Positions 32,565 to 43,865 are shown, numbered from the stretch's first letter. The stretch is 64,000 nucleotides of DNA from Branchinecta lynchi (GCA_023053575.1 JAKZAP010000008.1:1265001-1329000), one strand, 5' to 3'. Notes: a model not told the origin generated them from the sequence alone. Program-made: numbers and translations.

Positions 32565-33250
32565 CAATCAATCAATCAAATTTATTTCCATATAGCTCAA
32601 AGCTAGAAAGGGAATACAATATTTACGAAATACACAAAAACGAATACATTTAAAAGATATGACCAGAAATGAATGTGAGAGAGAGAGAGATAGGTTGATT
32701 TATACAACATCGTAGCTGACAGTTAATTTGCGTTGCTTCACTATAGTAAATACAAACAAAAAAAGGGAAAAATATCACTCGGCTTTGTTTGGCAAATCCG
32801 TAAATAAAAGGTACAAACGAATTTGCGTGGCGGTTCGTTCGCGAAGCTACTGGAACCAGTTTATTTGGTGACACGTACGGTTGTTGGGCGGTGCAGTGGT
32901 GGTAAGATGTCTCGATGCTGGGGTTTCGGGAGAAGAAACTTCCCAAACCTCAGAATAATCTGCTCGTATCTTCGGGCCAACGTGGGGAGATCGAGTTTAG
33001 CAAGCGCTTCACCATAAGATAACTGTCGATCGCCAATAATAATGAACACGGCCCGCTTTTGCACCGACTCAAGTTCTTGGATAAGGTATACAGTACGCAT
33101 CCATCGCAATGATGGGATGAAACTAAGAATTCTCTCTGATCGCAAATTCTTTCTCCGACTTCTCAGCATCTTACCAGGTCGCACATTCGTTTTAAGTTTT
33201 TCGCGACAAAAGCCAATTATTTCTGCGCCGGTTTCAAGCGCAGACAAGAG
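32565..33250 (-). mobile_element. LINE 3' end: reverse-transcriptase C-terminus
   Basis: Minus-strand residues include LESVQKRAVFIIIGD, then SYGEALAKLDLPTLARRYEQ and FGKFLLPKPQHRDILPPL. This matches the C-terminal domain of CR1/Jockey-type reverse transcriptases (pattern LExVQKRAxxII, then LxLPxLxxRR). The copy ends in a TTGATTGATTG-type tail (read on the minus strand) near 32565-32582. It is 5'-truncated. Confidence 0.75.
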
Positions 33251-33627
33251 AATCCCTAATAAGAATATTATTGAAAAAATTTGAATCTCCGAGCAGTTTT
33301 ACCGAGAAAAAGCCATTTCTAATTAGAAGTGTGAGTGTACATACTCACAGTCTGATTGTCGCAAGTGGACACGAATTCCTGATTCGCCCCGAAATCTGCA
33401 CGCATCACATGCGCATGTGTATTTTCACACGCAAAATCCTATCTGCATTATGCACGTAACTTTCGCCTCCTTGCTAACTGCTGAGTTGCTAACCCCTCGG
33501 CTCAACTCCTGTCATTCTGTTCCGTTTTTGTGCGACACCGCGAGGTCCATTTTTATTTTTTAATTATCATAAAAAAGTATCAGTGAATAATTAGTAATGG
33601 CAGGTTGGTGAGTTTTATATATCATCT

Positions 33628-34360
33628 TTCAATTCAATTCAATTCAGTTTTATTTCAACACCAATTACGGACTAGCCGAATAGCAGGTGGTAGAGTCAAA
33701 CATACACTAAAAACCAACCAAAATTATTAAAGTGGTCGAATTACATATAAAATACTGAGAACAAACAATATAAAAAGTAACGATTGGAGAAATAGACAAC
33801 GGGGGGGGGGTATACAATAACCTACTAATTTATGTTACGCAGGGAAACCAAGGAGGGACAAAACTATTCTTGTATCTCACGTGTCGGCAAAACTCTGGTT
33901 GAAGGGTAGGGTAGGGACTGGTTCGGAAGCTTTTCTTTGAGGCCTCTCCCTTTCTGTTGTAAAGTTGGGCGGCAGGATGGACTGGGTTCAGTAGAGTCTG
34001 CCCTCCAAACTTTAAGCACAAATATTCACGACGGTGAGACGGATTAAATCTGTCCTCAGATTAAATTTTTTCAGAAAATAAATATAAGGGACTTTCAGTG
34101 ATTTATCCGTTATTAGGAGAGCTCGGTATTGTATCCTCTCTAGAGCATCCGATTGCTCGCGAGTCAGACCAAAATGACATATAGGACAGCAGTATTCTAG
34201 GACTAGGCGAATGAACGAAAAATAAATGCGCAATAGGTGTTCGGAAGGGACACCATGACGGGAAAGAAGTTTGAGTCCCCGAAGGCCCATATTGGCCTTC
34301 TTTAAAATGGAATCTACGTGCTTTTCCCACTTCATATCATTCATTCTCACGAGTCTTTCT
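33628..34360 (-). mobile_element. LINE 3' end: reverse-transcriptase C-terminus
   Basis: Residues read KWEKHVDSILKKANMGLRGL, then SRHGVP, LLRIYFSFIRLVLEYCCPI and LTREQSDALERIQYRALLI, a textbook RT thumb/C-terminal region. After frameshifts it continues CLKFGGQTLLNPVH to about 33830. The tail is a TTGAATTGAATTGA-type repeat near 33630-33650. Inactive. Confidence 0.85.
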
Positions 34361-34410
34361 CACTTCTTTCACCTTTATTTTCTTTCTCGCGAGAAAGTTT
34401 GGTGCCTTAA

Positions 34411-34632
34411 TCCCAACAAAGCTCCCGAATCGAAAACGTTCAAAAAAGAGCACTTAGAATTATGAATGGTGAAGGAAAGGTCCCGTACGTCTATCGTTTG
34501 AGTAAGTTTCAACTCACGACTTTGGAAGAAAGAAGAGCAACTCTATGCACGCGTTTCGGTACAAGAACCCTTTCAATCCCGCGGCTGCGCAATAGCCTCC
34601 CTAAAAAATGTCCATCCCTAGCCTACATATGA
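34411..34632 (+). mobile_element. LINE C-terminal fragment, divergent to its neighbour
   Basis: The plus strand reads IENVQKRALRIMNGEGKVPY, then LSKFQLTTLEERRATLCTRF, ending at a TGA (34630-34632). It is homologous to the C-terminus of the minus-strand fragment at 33628-34360 but clearly diverged, so it belongs to a related family. The two lie head to head, joined at their 5'-truncated ends about 50-70 bp apart. Confidence 0.75.
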
Positions 34633-34857
34633 GCCCAGCCTACATATATCAACTCCATTTGCCCAAACACAGGAAACGTTCAGCAACAGCTTTAGTCCGT
34701 CCTCTGTCGAGCTCTAAAATAAATTAACGGTATGTACTTTTGACCTGTCTTTTGTTTACTGATGTAGCCTACTTATGAGCTGGTTTATATTTAGAAATTT
34801 GTATGTTATCAGATAAGTAATATTGACCTGTCAAGTTGATTGATAGTGCTTGAACTG

Positions 34858-35926
34858 TCTTTATTGGGATCCCAAAACGTAAGTGGAGGGATACCTATGA
34901 CATCGCAAAAGTTGTCCGTCTGTCCGCACGATAACTCTCGAAGGGATTGAGAAATTTTGATGAAACTTGGCGGGAGGATCCTATGGGTCAAAGTACAGGT
35001 CAAGTTCGAAGATGGGCTCTGTAGCCCTATATGTAAGGGTGGGGAAGGGGTTTCAAATTAAGGGGCGAAAAAAATATTTTTTTAAAGCTATTGAGATAGT
35101 TGATTTAGGGGTAAGGAGACATGCTGAATTCGAATATGAAATTTATTTTCTCGCCGGACAAATAGTTCACCCGGAATCCGGCAAAAAACGGAAAAATTGG
35201 GAAAAGTAAAAGTTTAATATGAAGTTGGTTAGATGTTCGATTTAGGGACAAGGAGACGTGCTGAGTCCGAATATGAAATTTATTTTCTCGCCGGACAATT
35301 ATTTCGACCGGAATCCGGCCAAAACTGGAGAATTTGTTAAAAGTAAAACTTTTATTTAAATTTGATAAGATGTTCGATTTGCGGGTAAGAAGACATGCTG
35401 AATTCGCATATGACAATCATTTTGTCACCGGATGTATAGATCGCTCGGAATCCGGCTGCAACCGGAAAATTTGTTAAAAGTAAAAGTTTAATCTGAAGTT
35501 GATTAGAGGTTGGGGGTAGGGGTAAGGAGACATGCTGAATTCGTTTTTGAGCTTTAGTTTTTTGCCAGACAAGTAGTTTGTCCGGAATCCGGCCGAAACC
35601 TGAAGTTGGGGCAGAAGTAAGGAAGGAATGAGATACGACGTAGGCTATAGGGTAAACCATATGCTGAATCCATATTTCAATATTTGACAGCGCAAAACGG
35701 ATATCTGAATACATCTGAACTTGTTGAAATCCAGCTGGCGTATCCGGTCTGCACTGTCAAATAAGAACTTGGTCTTCTCCGATTATTACCATCGGCCTTA
35801 GCCGGTTTTTAAATATTAAAAGTAAAAATGCTTAAGAAGTCTGTTGAAGACCGAAAATCTACAAGACCGAATTGTCGGCAGCAAATATTAAAATTTTTGG
35901 GATCCCACCGAAACCTTTGGTCTTGT
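34858..35926 (-). mobile_element. TGGGATCCCA-family element, complete copy with 8-bp TSD
   Basis: TTGAACTG flanks both ends (34850-34857 and 35927-35934). The left end is TCTTTATTGGGATCCCAAAA and the right end closes GGTCTTGT, the inverse of the ACAAGACC start at 19172. The interior has 137-bp-type units (CCGGAATCCGGCCAAAACTG, GTAAGAAGACATGCTG). A small ribozyme-family remnant (CGTATCCGGTCTGCACTGTC) is lodged near 35690-35760. Confidence 0.85.
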
Positions 35927-36321
35927 TTGAACTGACATATCCAACACTATTTTTATGTATTTGAAGATATTAAGGATTAAATCATCATTTATTTATTTAA
36001 AAAAAAACCAGAAAATATACCCTAGTCACATTTTTTATCTTTCATTTTAGTGCTCTATTCAAATTTTTATTTATGACAAATTATTGGCAAGAGTTACGAC
36101 AAGGATTTTGTTTACGACAAGATTTAGGACAAGTATTTTGTACATATTTAGACTAGCGAGTATTTTTATACTGACGACGTCCTCGCTGCGACAATGACTT
36201 TATGCATACATTTTACTCAACTCTGGTCTTGACCATGGGCCACACAAGAGCGGCGAGCGGGCGGTGTGAATGAAACAACAGCCGACGGTTAGATTATCAT
36301 TAAGTCCACGTTATAGTACGG

Positions 36322-36705
36322 ACTTTAAAGGACCCCTCGCACTATTTACTACTCAACTTAGAGTATTTTAAAATATTTGAATACTTTAAAAATAGGCTGT
36401 GCTTTCAACAAATAACCCACGGTTTTGGTTGTTTTAAGCCTTTTCCTAGATCCGTTGACTTACAGCGGAAACGGGGAAAATATTTACATAACCGGTTTTT
36501 CTGATGGTATAACTTCTCGCAGACAACCGTCGACAGCGTGATACACATCGAAGGTATCAAAAAACGGCAAGTGAGAATATCAGCGTGGTTTTGTTAGAGG
36601 GGTTAGAATGTACCGTACGAAATTGGGGTCTCCGAGTTTAGAAATGTATGGAGTGATTATGGAAGTAGGTTACATTTGTATTATAGGTAAGACAGGTCTT
36701 TTAAG
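36322..36705 (+). mobile_element. CTTTAAAGG-type MITE, copy 2, intact
   Basis: It runs from ACTTTAAAGGACCCCTCGC to AGACAGGTCTTTTAAGC. This uninterrupted copy shows where the Harbinger-like MITE split copy 1. Internal blocks include AACCCACGGTTTTGGTTGTT and GGAAGTAGGTTACATTTG. Confidence 0.75.
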
Positions 36706-36729
36706 CAAAATACAATGAGCAAACAAAAG

Positions 36730-36920
36730 TTATAATAATAATAATAATATATAATAATATAACTGTAGTAGAAAGGCTTTCGCCTCTATTAATTTCTCGA
36801 GACACTGTGTACACTAAATTGAATTTCAGCCATATGACAATCCACACCTGCTTTAAACTGATTGATATTTTCGGCATTTACGACATTTTCAGGGAGATTA
36901 TTCCAGTGTTCCACTATCCA
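36730..36920 (-). mobile_element. L2-like LINE C-terminus with hairpin 3' tail
   Basis: Minus-strand residues read IVEHWNNLPENVVNAENINQ, then FKAGVDCHM and a TAA. The pattern WNxLPxxVVNAxxINxFK is typical of the last residues of L2/CR1-type polyproteins. The 3' UTR has the small hairpin GAGGCGAAAGCCTTTC and a TAATAATAA tail at 36732-36760. The same tail recurs near 14970, 43950 and 59040. Confidence 0.75.
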
Positions 36921-37161
36921 TTTTTTTTTTTTTTTTTTTTCCTAAATCTATAATTATAATGGGAAAGACACCCTTGAGGGCGGACCCTAACATTTTATTT
37001 ATTTATTGTTACATTTAGCGTTAAGCTTTTAGCTTGTCGCCATAATGGAGCTTGAAGCTCAATTTTCCAGCGTCTTTTCGGAATTTCTCAACACGAATTT
37101 TCACGCTTTTCCTCTAATAAAGCTCTGTCTAATAATGTATATATAAAAATACGTTACTCAC

Positions 37162-37314
37162 CACTTCGCGTCTCAACTGAAGAAAGAACTGTTTCCGTTT
37201 AAATGAGATCTTAACAATCTTTCCCCATGAGAAAGTGTTGACTCGCTTCACATTCTGATAGACAGACACACCGTTAGCAGAAACTCCAATTTGTATCTCC
37301 CTTCCAGCCGAGTC
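37162..37314 (-). CDS. PTPN4: PTPN4-like gene, exon 8: FERM F3 lobe
   Basis: Acceptor TTATTCGTTTATAG lies before 37314; donor GTG/GTGAGT at 37161-37162. Exactly 51 codons in phase 0 at both ends. Residues begin DSAGREIQIGVSANGVSVYQ, continue VNTFSWGKIVKISFKRKQFF and end LQLRREV. The pattern IGVxxxGVxVY, then FxWxKIxKISFKxxxFxL, is the conserved core of the FERM F3 (PH-like) lobe and is close to PTPN3/PTPN4. It joins in phase to exons 7 and 9. Confidence 0.9.
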
Positions 37315-37603
37315 CTATAAACGAATAACTATAGTGCATAAGAACTATTTAAAGGTCACCGGAAGAGCTTATATTTTTCAAATGATCATCTTCATGATCG
37401 TCTCGAACTGTCTCCAAAACCACTTAACAAAACGAAAATCGTTTCCTGTACTTTCTATTTTTTTATTTATTTTTTTTCATTGGAATATATTTAAAAAAAA
37501 AAATACACAATTAACATTCCTGCCAGGAAAGCTGAAAAGGGGTGGTTGGCTTTGCTTGGCTGCGAGCTACACCACAGCGAGCAGATCTCTAACGGATCTA
37601 ACA

Positions 37604-37804
37604 GTATATTCAAATAATGGATAAAACGGTTGTCAGGTACGATGCTTTGCCAGCGATATTCCGGACCTTCTTGGCAAGGGTCCTCGTCAGGCTGTCAATA
37701 TTCAGGGTCAACTTCGGGGAAAGAAACAGACCTGCAAACCTGAATTCGTGTATGCATTATTTGAATATATGTTTCGAAGTCAGCTAGGCTCAAGGAATAT
37801 TTGT
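37604..37804 (-). mobile_element. Hammerhead-motif retroposon with ~10-bp TSD
   Basis: GGATCTAACA (37594-37603) and GGATCTAATA (37805-37814) flank the element. The minus-strand core at 37651-37694 has CAGC, CTGACGA and UAUC/GCUG, but GAAA reads GGAA. The right extension is GTCAGCTAGGCTCAAGGAAT. It lies 290 bp upstream of exon 8 and in sense with the gene. Confidence 0.75.
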
Positions 37805-38003
37805 GGATCTAATAATGCCCGCGAAGAACGCGGTAACGGGTTTATTGGGTTAGCCCACGCAACGTATCTACGTCATGGTCTGTTAACATTTTGAAATGCA
37901 TACAAAATTTGCGTCTACGGGAGGACCGGACCGGACAAATACCGATTTAACTGGTCCTGGGATTAAACGGCTTGAAAAATAATAAAGGATTGTACGAGTG
38001 AAA

Positions 38004-38266
38004 CTCTCCTTCAACAAAAACAAGACCAAAGCGAGAAAATAAATTTCATATTAGGACTCAGCACGTCTCCTTGCCCCTAAATCAAACCTCTAATCAACTT
38101 CATACTAAACTTTTACTTTTCAAAAATTTTTCGCTTTTCGCCGGATTCCGGGTAAACTATTTGTCCGACGAGAAAATAAATTTCAGATTCGCATTCAGCA
38201 TGTCTCCATACCCCTAAATCAACTATCTCAACAGCTTTCAAAAAATATTTTGTTTGTCCCTTGAAC
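38004..38266 (+). mobile_element. TGGGATCCCA-family element, deleted copy
   Basis: It starts AACAAGACCAAAG and then jumps to 137-bp-type units (CTCCTTGCCCCTAAATC, TTCGCCGGATTCCGG). It ends near AACAAGATC, where a ribozyme-type element is inserted. Confidence 0.55.
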
Positions 38267-38280
38267 AAGATCAAAGGTTT

Positions 38281-38458
38281 ATTACAAACCTGTATGTTTG
38301 TTTCCTTCCCCGAAGTTGAACCAGAGGATTGACAGCCTGACGAGGACCCTTGCCAAGAAGGGCCAAAATATCGCTGATGAATAATCGTAGCTGACGTATC
38401 CGTTGTAAACATTGTTTGAATAAATGTTTAAAAGTCAGCTTGGGCTCAGAGAATATTT
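38281..38458 (+). mobile_element. Hammerhead-motif retroposon with 14-bp TSD
   Basis: AAGATCAAAGGTTT (38267-38280) and AAGACCAAAGGTTT (38459-38472) are a 14-bp duplication with one mismatch, lying in the ends of the TGGGATCCCA element. The plus-strand motif at 38333-38376 has CAGC, CTGACGA, full stem II and UAUC/GCUG, but GAAA is AAAA. Confidence 0.75.
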
Positions 38459-39727
38459 AAGACCAAAGGTTTCGATGGGATCCCAAAAATTCAATATTTG
38501 ATCCAGACAATTGGGTCTTGTCTAGGCCAGATCCAGTTTTCGCCAGACTCCTTGAACATTTTTACTATTAAAATTCAGATACAGATTTAGGCCAAAAAAC
38601 AAATCATCTGATTTGTTCAGATATGGATTCAACATGTTTGTCTTTACCCCTAGAAGTCATATCTGTTTTGACGAAAATCTCCTGCCTTACTTCTACGAAT
38701 TTCCCTGTTTCGGCCGAATTCCGTAACTACCTGTCGGGCAAAAAAAAGAGGCTAAAATCGAACTCAGCGTCTCGCTCAGCGTTTCTTCTTTCCCCTATAT
38801 CGAACATCTAATCAACTTCAAATTAAAATTTAACTTAAAACATGTTTTCCGGTTCCAGCCAGATTCCAGCCGAAATATATGTCCGGGTACAAAATGACTG
38901 TCATACACGGATTCAGCATCTCTTCTTACCCCTAAATCGGATATGTAATCAACTACAAATACTTTTAACAATTTTCCGGTTTTGGCCGGATTCCGAGCGA
39001 ACTACTTGCCCGGCGAGAAAATGATTTTCACCATCGTGTTCAGCATGTCTTCCTACCCGTAAACCGAACATATAATTAACTTCAAATAAAACTTTTACTT
39101 TTAACAGATTTTCCGGTTTTGGCCGGATTCCGGGCTAACTACTTGTCGGGCGAAAAAATGGTTTTCACCACCGTCTTCAGCATGTCTTCTTACCCCTAAA
39201 TCAAACATCCAATCAACTTCAAATAAAACTTTTACTTTTAACAAACTTTCCGGTTTTGGCCGGATTCCGGGTGAACTACATGTCCGGCGAGAAAATGGTT
39301 TCCACCATCGTGTTCAGCATTTCTTCTTACTCCACAATCGACTGTCCCATTAGCTGTTTAAAAATATTTTGCTTGCCCCTTGATTTAAACCCCCGACCCC
39401 ACTCCTAAATATAGGGCTACAAAGCCCATCTACGAACTCGACCTTACTCTTGACCCAAAGAATCCTCACACCAAGTTTCATCAAAATAGCTCATTCCCTT
39501 CGAGAGTTATCGTGCTTACAGTCGGACGGACAACTTTTGCGATGTCATAAGTATCCAAAGCCCACCTTCGAACCTGACCTGTACTTTGACCCAAAGGATC
39601 TTCCCAACAAGTTTCATCAAAATATCTCAAACCCTTCAAGAGTTATCGTGCGGACAGACCGACAGACAGACGGACAACTTTTCCGATGTCATAGGTATCC
39701 CTCCACTTACGTTTTGGGACCCCAACA
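38459..39727 (+). mobile_element. TGGGATCCCA-family element, long copy
   Basis: It begins AAGACCAAAGGTTTCGATGG and ends GTTTTGGGACCCCAACAAG. The interior holds about five 137-bp-type units in the opposite sense to copy 1 (TTTTGGCCGGATTCCGGG, CAGCATGTCTTCTTACC) and a duplicated GACGGACAACTTTTGCGATG block near 39520 and 39670. Confidence 0.7.
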
Positions 39728-39739
39728 AGAGCTGGAAGA

Positions 39740-41003
39740 TCTTATGGCACTTGCAAGACTTGGTAAAAAAGAATGACGATGGACCCTTGGAAATCACGAG
39801 ATTGTATCGTTTGGTATTTTTTTCACTGATGTATCTAGGGCTTACGCTTGTTCTTGCCACCAAGTCTTATCCCAATCGTTATATTCCAAGCGTGTCACAA
39901 AATTTCCGCTCCCCTCCCCCCGACTCCCCAACATTGATCGGATCCTGTACGCACTTGAAATGGGACATCTGAGACACGAGCTCTTTCCAAATATCAAGTT
40001 TCATTAAGATCCGATTCCCGGTTCAAAAGTTATAAATACGTCAATATTCCGGATTCCCCTCCTCAACTCTTCCCACGGTAGTCGGATCGGGGAAATGACT
40101 ATTTCCAAGTTAGTTTGGTCGGGTCCCTAGTATGCCTGCCAAGTTTCATCGTCCTAGCACATGTGTAAGCGTCTTAAGTCGTCATCACCGGAATTCCGGA
40201 ACCCTCCCTCCAAGTCCCCCTACAGTGCTCGAATCCGGTCCGGTTTTGTCAACAATGTATCTAGTGCTTGTGCTTGTTCTTCCCACCAATTTTCATCCTG
40301 ATCCGTCCACTCTGAACAAGTCACACAATTTCCTGTTCCCCCTCCAACTCCCCCCAAAGTCACCGGATCCATTCCGGACTTGAAGTGTGAAATCTGAGAC
40401 ACGAGGTCTTTCCAAATATCAAGTTTCATCAAGATCTAATTCCCCGATCAAAAGCTATAAATACGTCAATATTCGGATTCCCCCTCCCTCCACTCCCCCA
40501 CGGTGGTCGGATCGTGGAAGTGACTGTTTCCAAGTTAGTTTGGTCGGGTCCCTAATATGCCTGCCAAGTTTCACCGTCCTAGCACATGTGTAAGCATTTT
40601 AAATCAGGATCACCGGAATTCCGGAACCCTCCCTCCAACTCCTCCCACAGTGCTCGGATCCGATCCGGTCTTGTCAAGCATGTATCTGGGGCGTGTGCTT
40701 GAAGTGTGACATCTGAGGCAGGACGTCTTCCGAAATATCAAGTTTCATTAAGATCCGATTCAAAGTTAAAAATACGTAAATATTCCGGATTCTCCCCCTC
40801 CCCCCTCTACTCCCCCCATGGTAGTTGAATCGAGGAAGGGACTATTTCCAATTTAGTTTGGTAGGGTCCCTAATATGCCTGCCAAGATTCATCGTCCTAG
40901 CACTTCTGGAAGTACCCTAACTAGAGATGAGTGGCCTGACGGACCGACCGACCGAAAAGTGATCGGTATATGGCACTTGAGCGGAGCTGCAAGTGCCATA
41001 TAA
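39740..41003 (+). mobile_element. GGCACTTG-hairpin element
   Basis: It starts TATGGCACTTGCAAGACTTG and ends CTGCAAGTGCCATATAAAC, with a terminal hairpin at about 40971-41000. The interior repeats a ~300-400-bp module (ATCAAGTTTCATTAAGATCC, AATATTCCGGATTCCCC, CTGCCAAGTTTCATCGTCC) two to three times. Apparent open frames across it are repeat shadows. The 3' hairpin followed by CTAG near 41005 recalls Helitron ends, but no helicase is present. Confidence 0.6.
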
Positions 41004-41016
41004 ACTAGAAACCTAT

Positions 41017-41397
41017 TTGACGGTGCAAAACGGACAAGTCAGCTACATTTTACTGGAGCTATATTTAGGTCCTTCTTCGCAAGGGTCCTCTTCAGGCTCA
41101 AGCCGATAAAGCTGGAAAATGAACTTGTTGAAAAACAACTAAAGATTCTTCATTAAATATCTGATTTTATGAACTTCTTCTCTGAAAATTGGTTGGAGTT
41201 AAAGCTGGTGCTGTGATTTCATTCTGGAAACGCTGCTGTATATGCTGTTCGATTGGGTCGCCAAAAGGGTAGAGATTCTTCTGCATTTTGGTTTTGGAAT
41301 CACCTGTCTCTGCTTCTTTTTTCCAGCTAAGATGGATAATTGTTGCCAGCATGTATGGGCGATTTGAAGTTCCGTACTGTGGTGATAGATAATATCT
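41017..41397 (-). mobile_element. Long hammerhead-motif retroposon with 14-bp TSD and a coding-like 5' part
   Basis: AACTAGAAACCTAT flanks both ends (41003-41016 and 41398-41411), a perfect 14-bp TSD. On the minus strand the 5' part is open (PYMLATIIHLSWKKEAETGD and onward) to a TAA near 41166, followed by a short UTR. The motif then follows at 41056-41099: CTGAAGA, stem I GAGC/GCTC, with GAAA changed to TAAA. This is the only copy with a plausible protein remnant, perhaps the end of a Penelope-like polyprotein, but I see no diagnostic residues. Confidence 0.7.
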
Positions 41398-41411
41398 AAC
41401 TAGAAACCTAT

Positions 41412-42153
41412 ATATTCCTCTTGTAGCAGTGTTCAAAAATCTGATCAATTTAATCGAGAAACGTTTGGTTCGACCGAATTCCTAGTTTTTGGCTGGTGCC
41501 TTATCAGCTGTAGGTGCCCTACTGATTGAGCGAGAGAAAAAAAGATATGGCAGTATTTTAAATTTTACAGTTATTTTACCGAAAGAATCCTTACACCTTC
41601 CACACCGTCAAGAGTTAACGTGCGGATGGATACATCATAGTCACAGGCGTTCGAGATCGCAAACTGCCCAGTGTCACTATCCCCATTATTTTTCGGGAAG
41701 AAAATTTTGCAGTCAGTCAGATTCCGCCACCTCCTTCCCGAACAACTCCCTGAACCGGCTTTCTCAACAAGACCTACAAATTTACTCAAGCCGATTCCAG
41801 CATTAAGTACCGCCGTCGACTCCCCTCATTCTCCCCCCTTGTTACCAATTATTCTAACAACCAATAAAATTTCACGTTTGTTGTTTATTTGTGCCTGTTC
41901 GGTCCCTTGATTTTTTTCTGTATTTTTGTTTTACGTTTAGTTGCTGATGGTAAATTATTTAGATGTTGTTAACTATTAACTTCTGTTTATTTAAATTCTT
42001 TTTGTTCCAATTCTTTAGCTTTTGCTATGGAGGCAATTTTTCACTTAAACCATTGTTCTTACTGACCTACGGGAGTGCGGCTGAATTCCCGACCCCATTC
42101 CAAATGGTTAGGCTACTGACTGAAAAAAAAGAAGCGACGATCAGTATATGTAC
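41412..42153. other. Unassigned intronic stretch
   Basis: AT-rich intron between exons 7 and 8 with no supported feature. Open frames at 41489-41910 show no recognisable domain. Confidence 0.4.
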
Positions 42154-42241
42154 CTTAGCTTTATGCAGGTCGAGTCCATACATCTCTAATCGTTTCGCAT
42201 GATCAAGGAAGTTGAATTCTGCCTGAGCAGGAGTTTGGCCC
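42154..42241 (-). CDS. PTPN4: PTPN4-like gene, exon 7: FERM F2 end
   Basis: Acceptor CTTATTCTAG lies before 42241; donor AAG/GTACAT at 42153-42154. One base completes the codon begun in exon 6 (CG+G). The remaining 29 codons read [20 protein letters not shown] and YGLDLHKAK. GxxPAxAExxxLxxAxxLxxYGxxxH is the conserved end of the FERM F2 lobe and the entry to F3 in band 4.1, ERM and PTPN3/4 proteins. It exits in phase 0 into exon 8. Confidence 0.9.
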
Positions 42242-43142
42242 CTAGAATAAGACGATCTTCAAAGAAAGACCAACGAAGACATATACCGAGGTACTAAGCT
42301 TCTACAAAACTAGCAGGTCACGGACGCTTTAACGACTGTTAACAAAAACAATAACGATTACAGGATTCCCGTCACAATCCTCCAAAGATCCTTAAAAACC
42401 GTTGATATGAACTACACAAGTAACATAGTTCCAGATACGTGAAGATATGCCCGGAGTGTGACAATGCCCGAAGTTTAGTAACATTTATCATATCACGAAA
42501 AAAACAAATCGACAAACGAAAAATTTAGGCTTCCGAATTCTTCCAATTTTGGTTTTCATTTTCGTTTGGTTGTTGGTTTCCCGCTTTGTTTCAGTTGTCT
42601 CGTTTGTCGGTCTTCATCCACGTTTCGGCGTTTTTCCTCGAAATTTTCCGTCTACGGAAGGGAGGCGGTTGTCCTCCCGAAATATTCGCTTTTTATTTCA
42701 GTATTTCCGTTTTTTTTTTTTTCGTGATATGTCAGGCCAATGTGGTTTACAACATTATCAACATTTATCATATAGATGGGCACCCTTGTTTTTAATGTTA
42801 TGAGAATATGACTCTTTTAAGTATTGTATTTCGCGAAAAGATAACACTCACAGGTATTATTGTAAGACAAATACTGTCGACGTCCGTTAGTTAGTGTACA
42901 TATAGCAAAAGAACGCGCATCCATAGATTAAATAGACTGCTCAGTTCCACAGGAAAGATGTAATGGGTCTTGTCAACTCAATGCCCAAGTTTTATCGCTC
43001 CAACTTTCCTACATCTCTTCCATTCTTTCACCCATGGTCGTGTCCTCTCATAACAATCTTTTAGACCGGAACTACTCGATTTAAAAATAAGCTTTACACT
43101 TCTGCCACCAATAGAAAACATTATTGCAGAAAAATACTATTC
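42242..43142. other. Unassigned intronic stretch
   Basis: It contains a short inverted pair, CATATCACGAAAAAAAC near 42490 and TTTTTCGTGATATG near 42720, flanking AT-rich sequence. This may be another small foldback. No exon is supported. Confidence 0.4.
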
Positions 43143-43208
43143 AAATCATGTATACAACGGATACGTCAGCTACGATGTTTCAGATATGTTGACCCTTCTC
43201 GTCAAGGG

Positions 43209-43790
43209 TGTTACGGTGGTGCCATCTGCACCCCGTACTGCTAACTTCTCCCGCCGTTAGGCAGCGTTACTCCCTTCCCGTCCAGTTTGTTTAATCCTTT
43301 ATATTGTCGTGACTCTGTACTATTTTATTAACTTTATGTTGATGACTCATCCGAGAGCATGAATCATCTTCTTCACACTTCTTTTCCGGGTCCTGACCGG
43401 GAACAATCCTTTTGACCTAAAGGTTGCTTATTGTGTAAGTAAGTTCATACCACAGAATAAAACCTTTTGTTTATTTTACGGACCATAGGTCATTATTATG
43501 AGTCTTGGTTAAAGCTCCTTAGAGTGGGCTGGCCTATCGGGCCTAGTGTATGATGGGTGGTTTATAGCCTATTGTGGTTCGGTACGCAAACCTTAGTGTG
43601 AATCGATCGCGGGAATCCACAATGAACCCGTGAAGTCTGCTCGTGTAGTAGGCCACCAGACGCCCTAGGTTGTCCTGACTCCGATGACTGTATATAAGGA
43701 CATTTACGATCTCTGTCCGGCCTATTACACCCCTCGCCATAACATCAGGTTGAGAGTGCTTCTTCACATACAAATACAGTCGTCGTAACA
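43209..43790. mobile_element. Solo LTR (582 bp) with 4-bp TSD
   Basis: The ends TGTTACG and CGTAACA are exact inverses bounded by TG and CA. AGGG flanks both sides (43205-43208 and 43791-43794). It contains AATAAAACC (near 43456, plus strand) and a TATATAAGG (near 43690). No internal coding region is present, as expected after recombination between two LTRs. A 4-bp TSD fits Ty3/Gypsy, and possibly other LTR groups. Confidence 0.85.
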
Positions 43791-43865
43791 AGGGTCCTCG
43801 TCAGGCTGTCAATCTTCAGGGTCAGCGTCGGGGAAGGAAGTAAAACCAGTAATAATGAAGATTGA

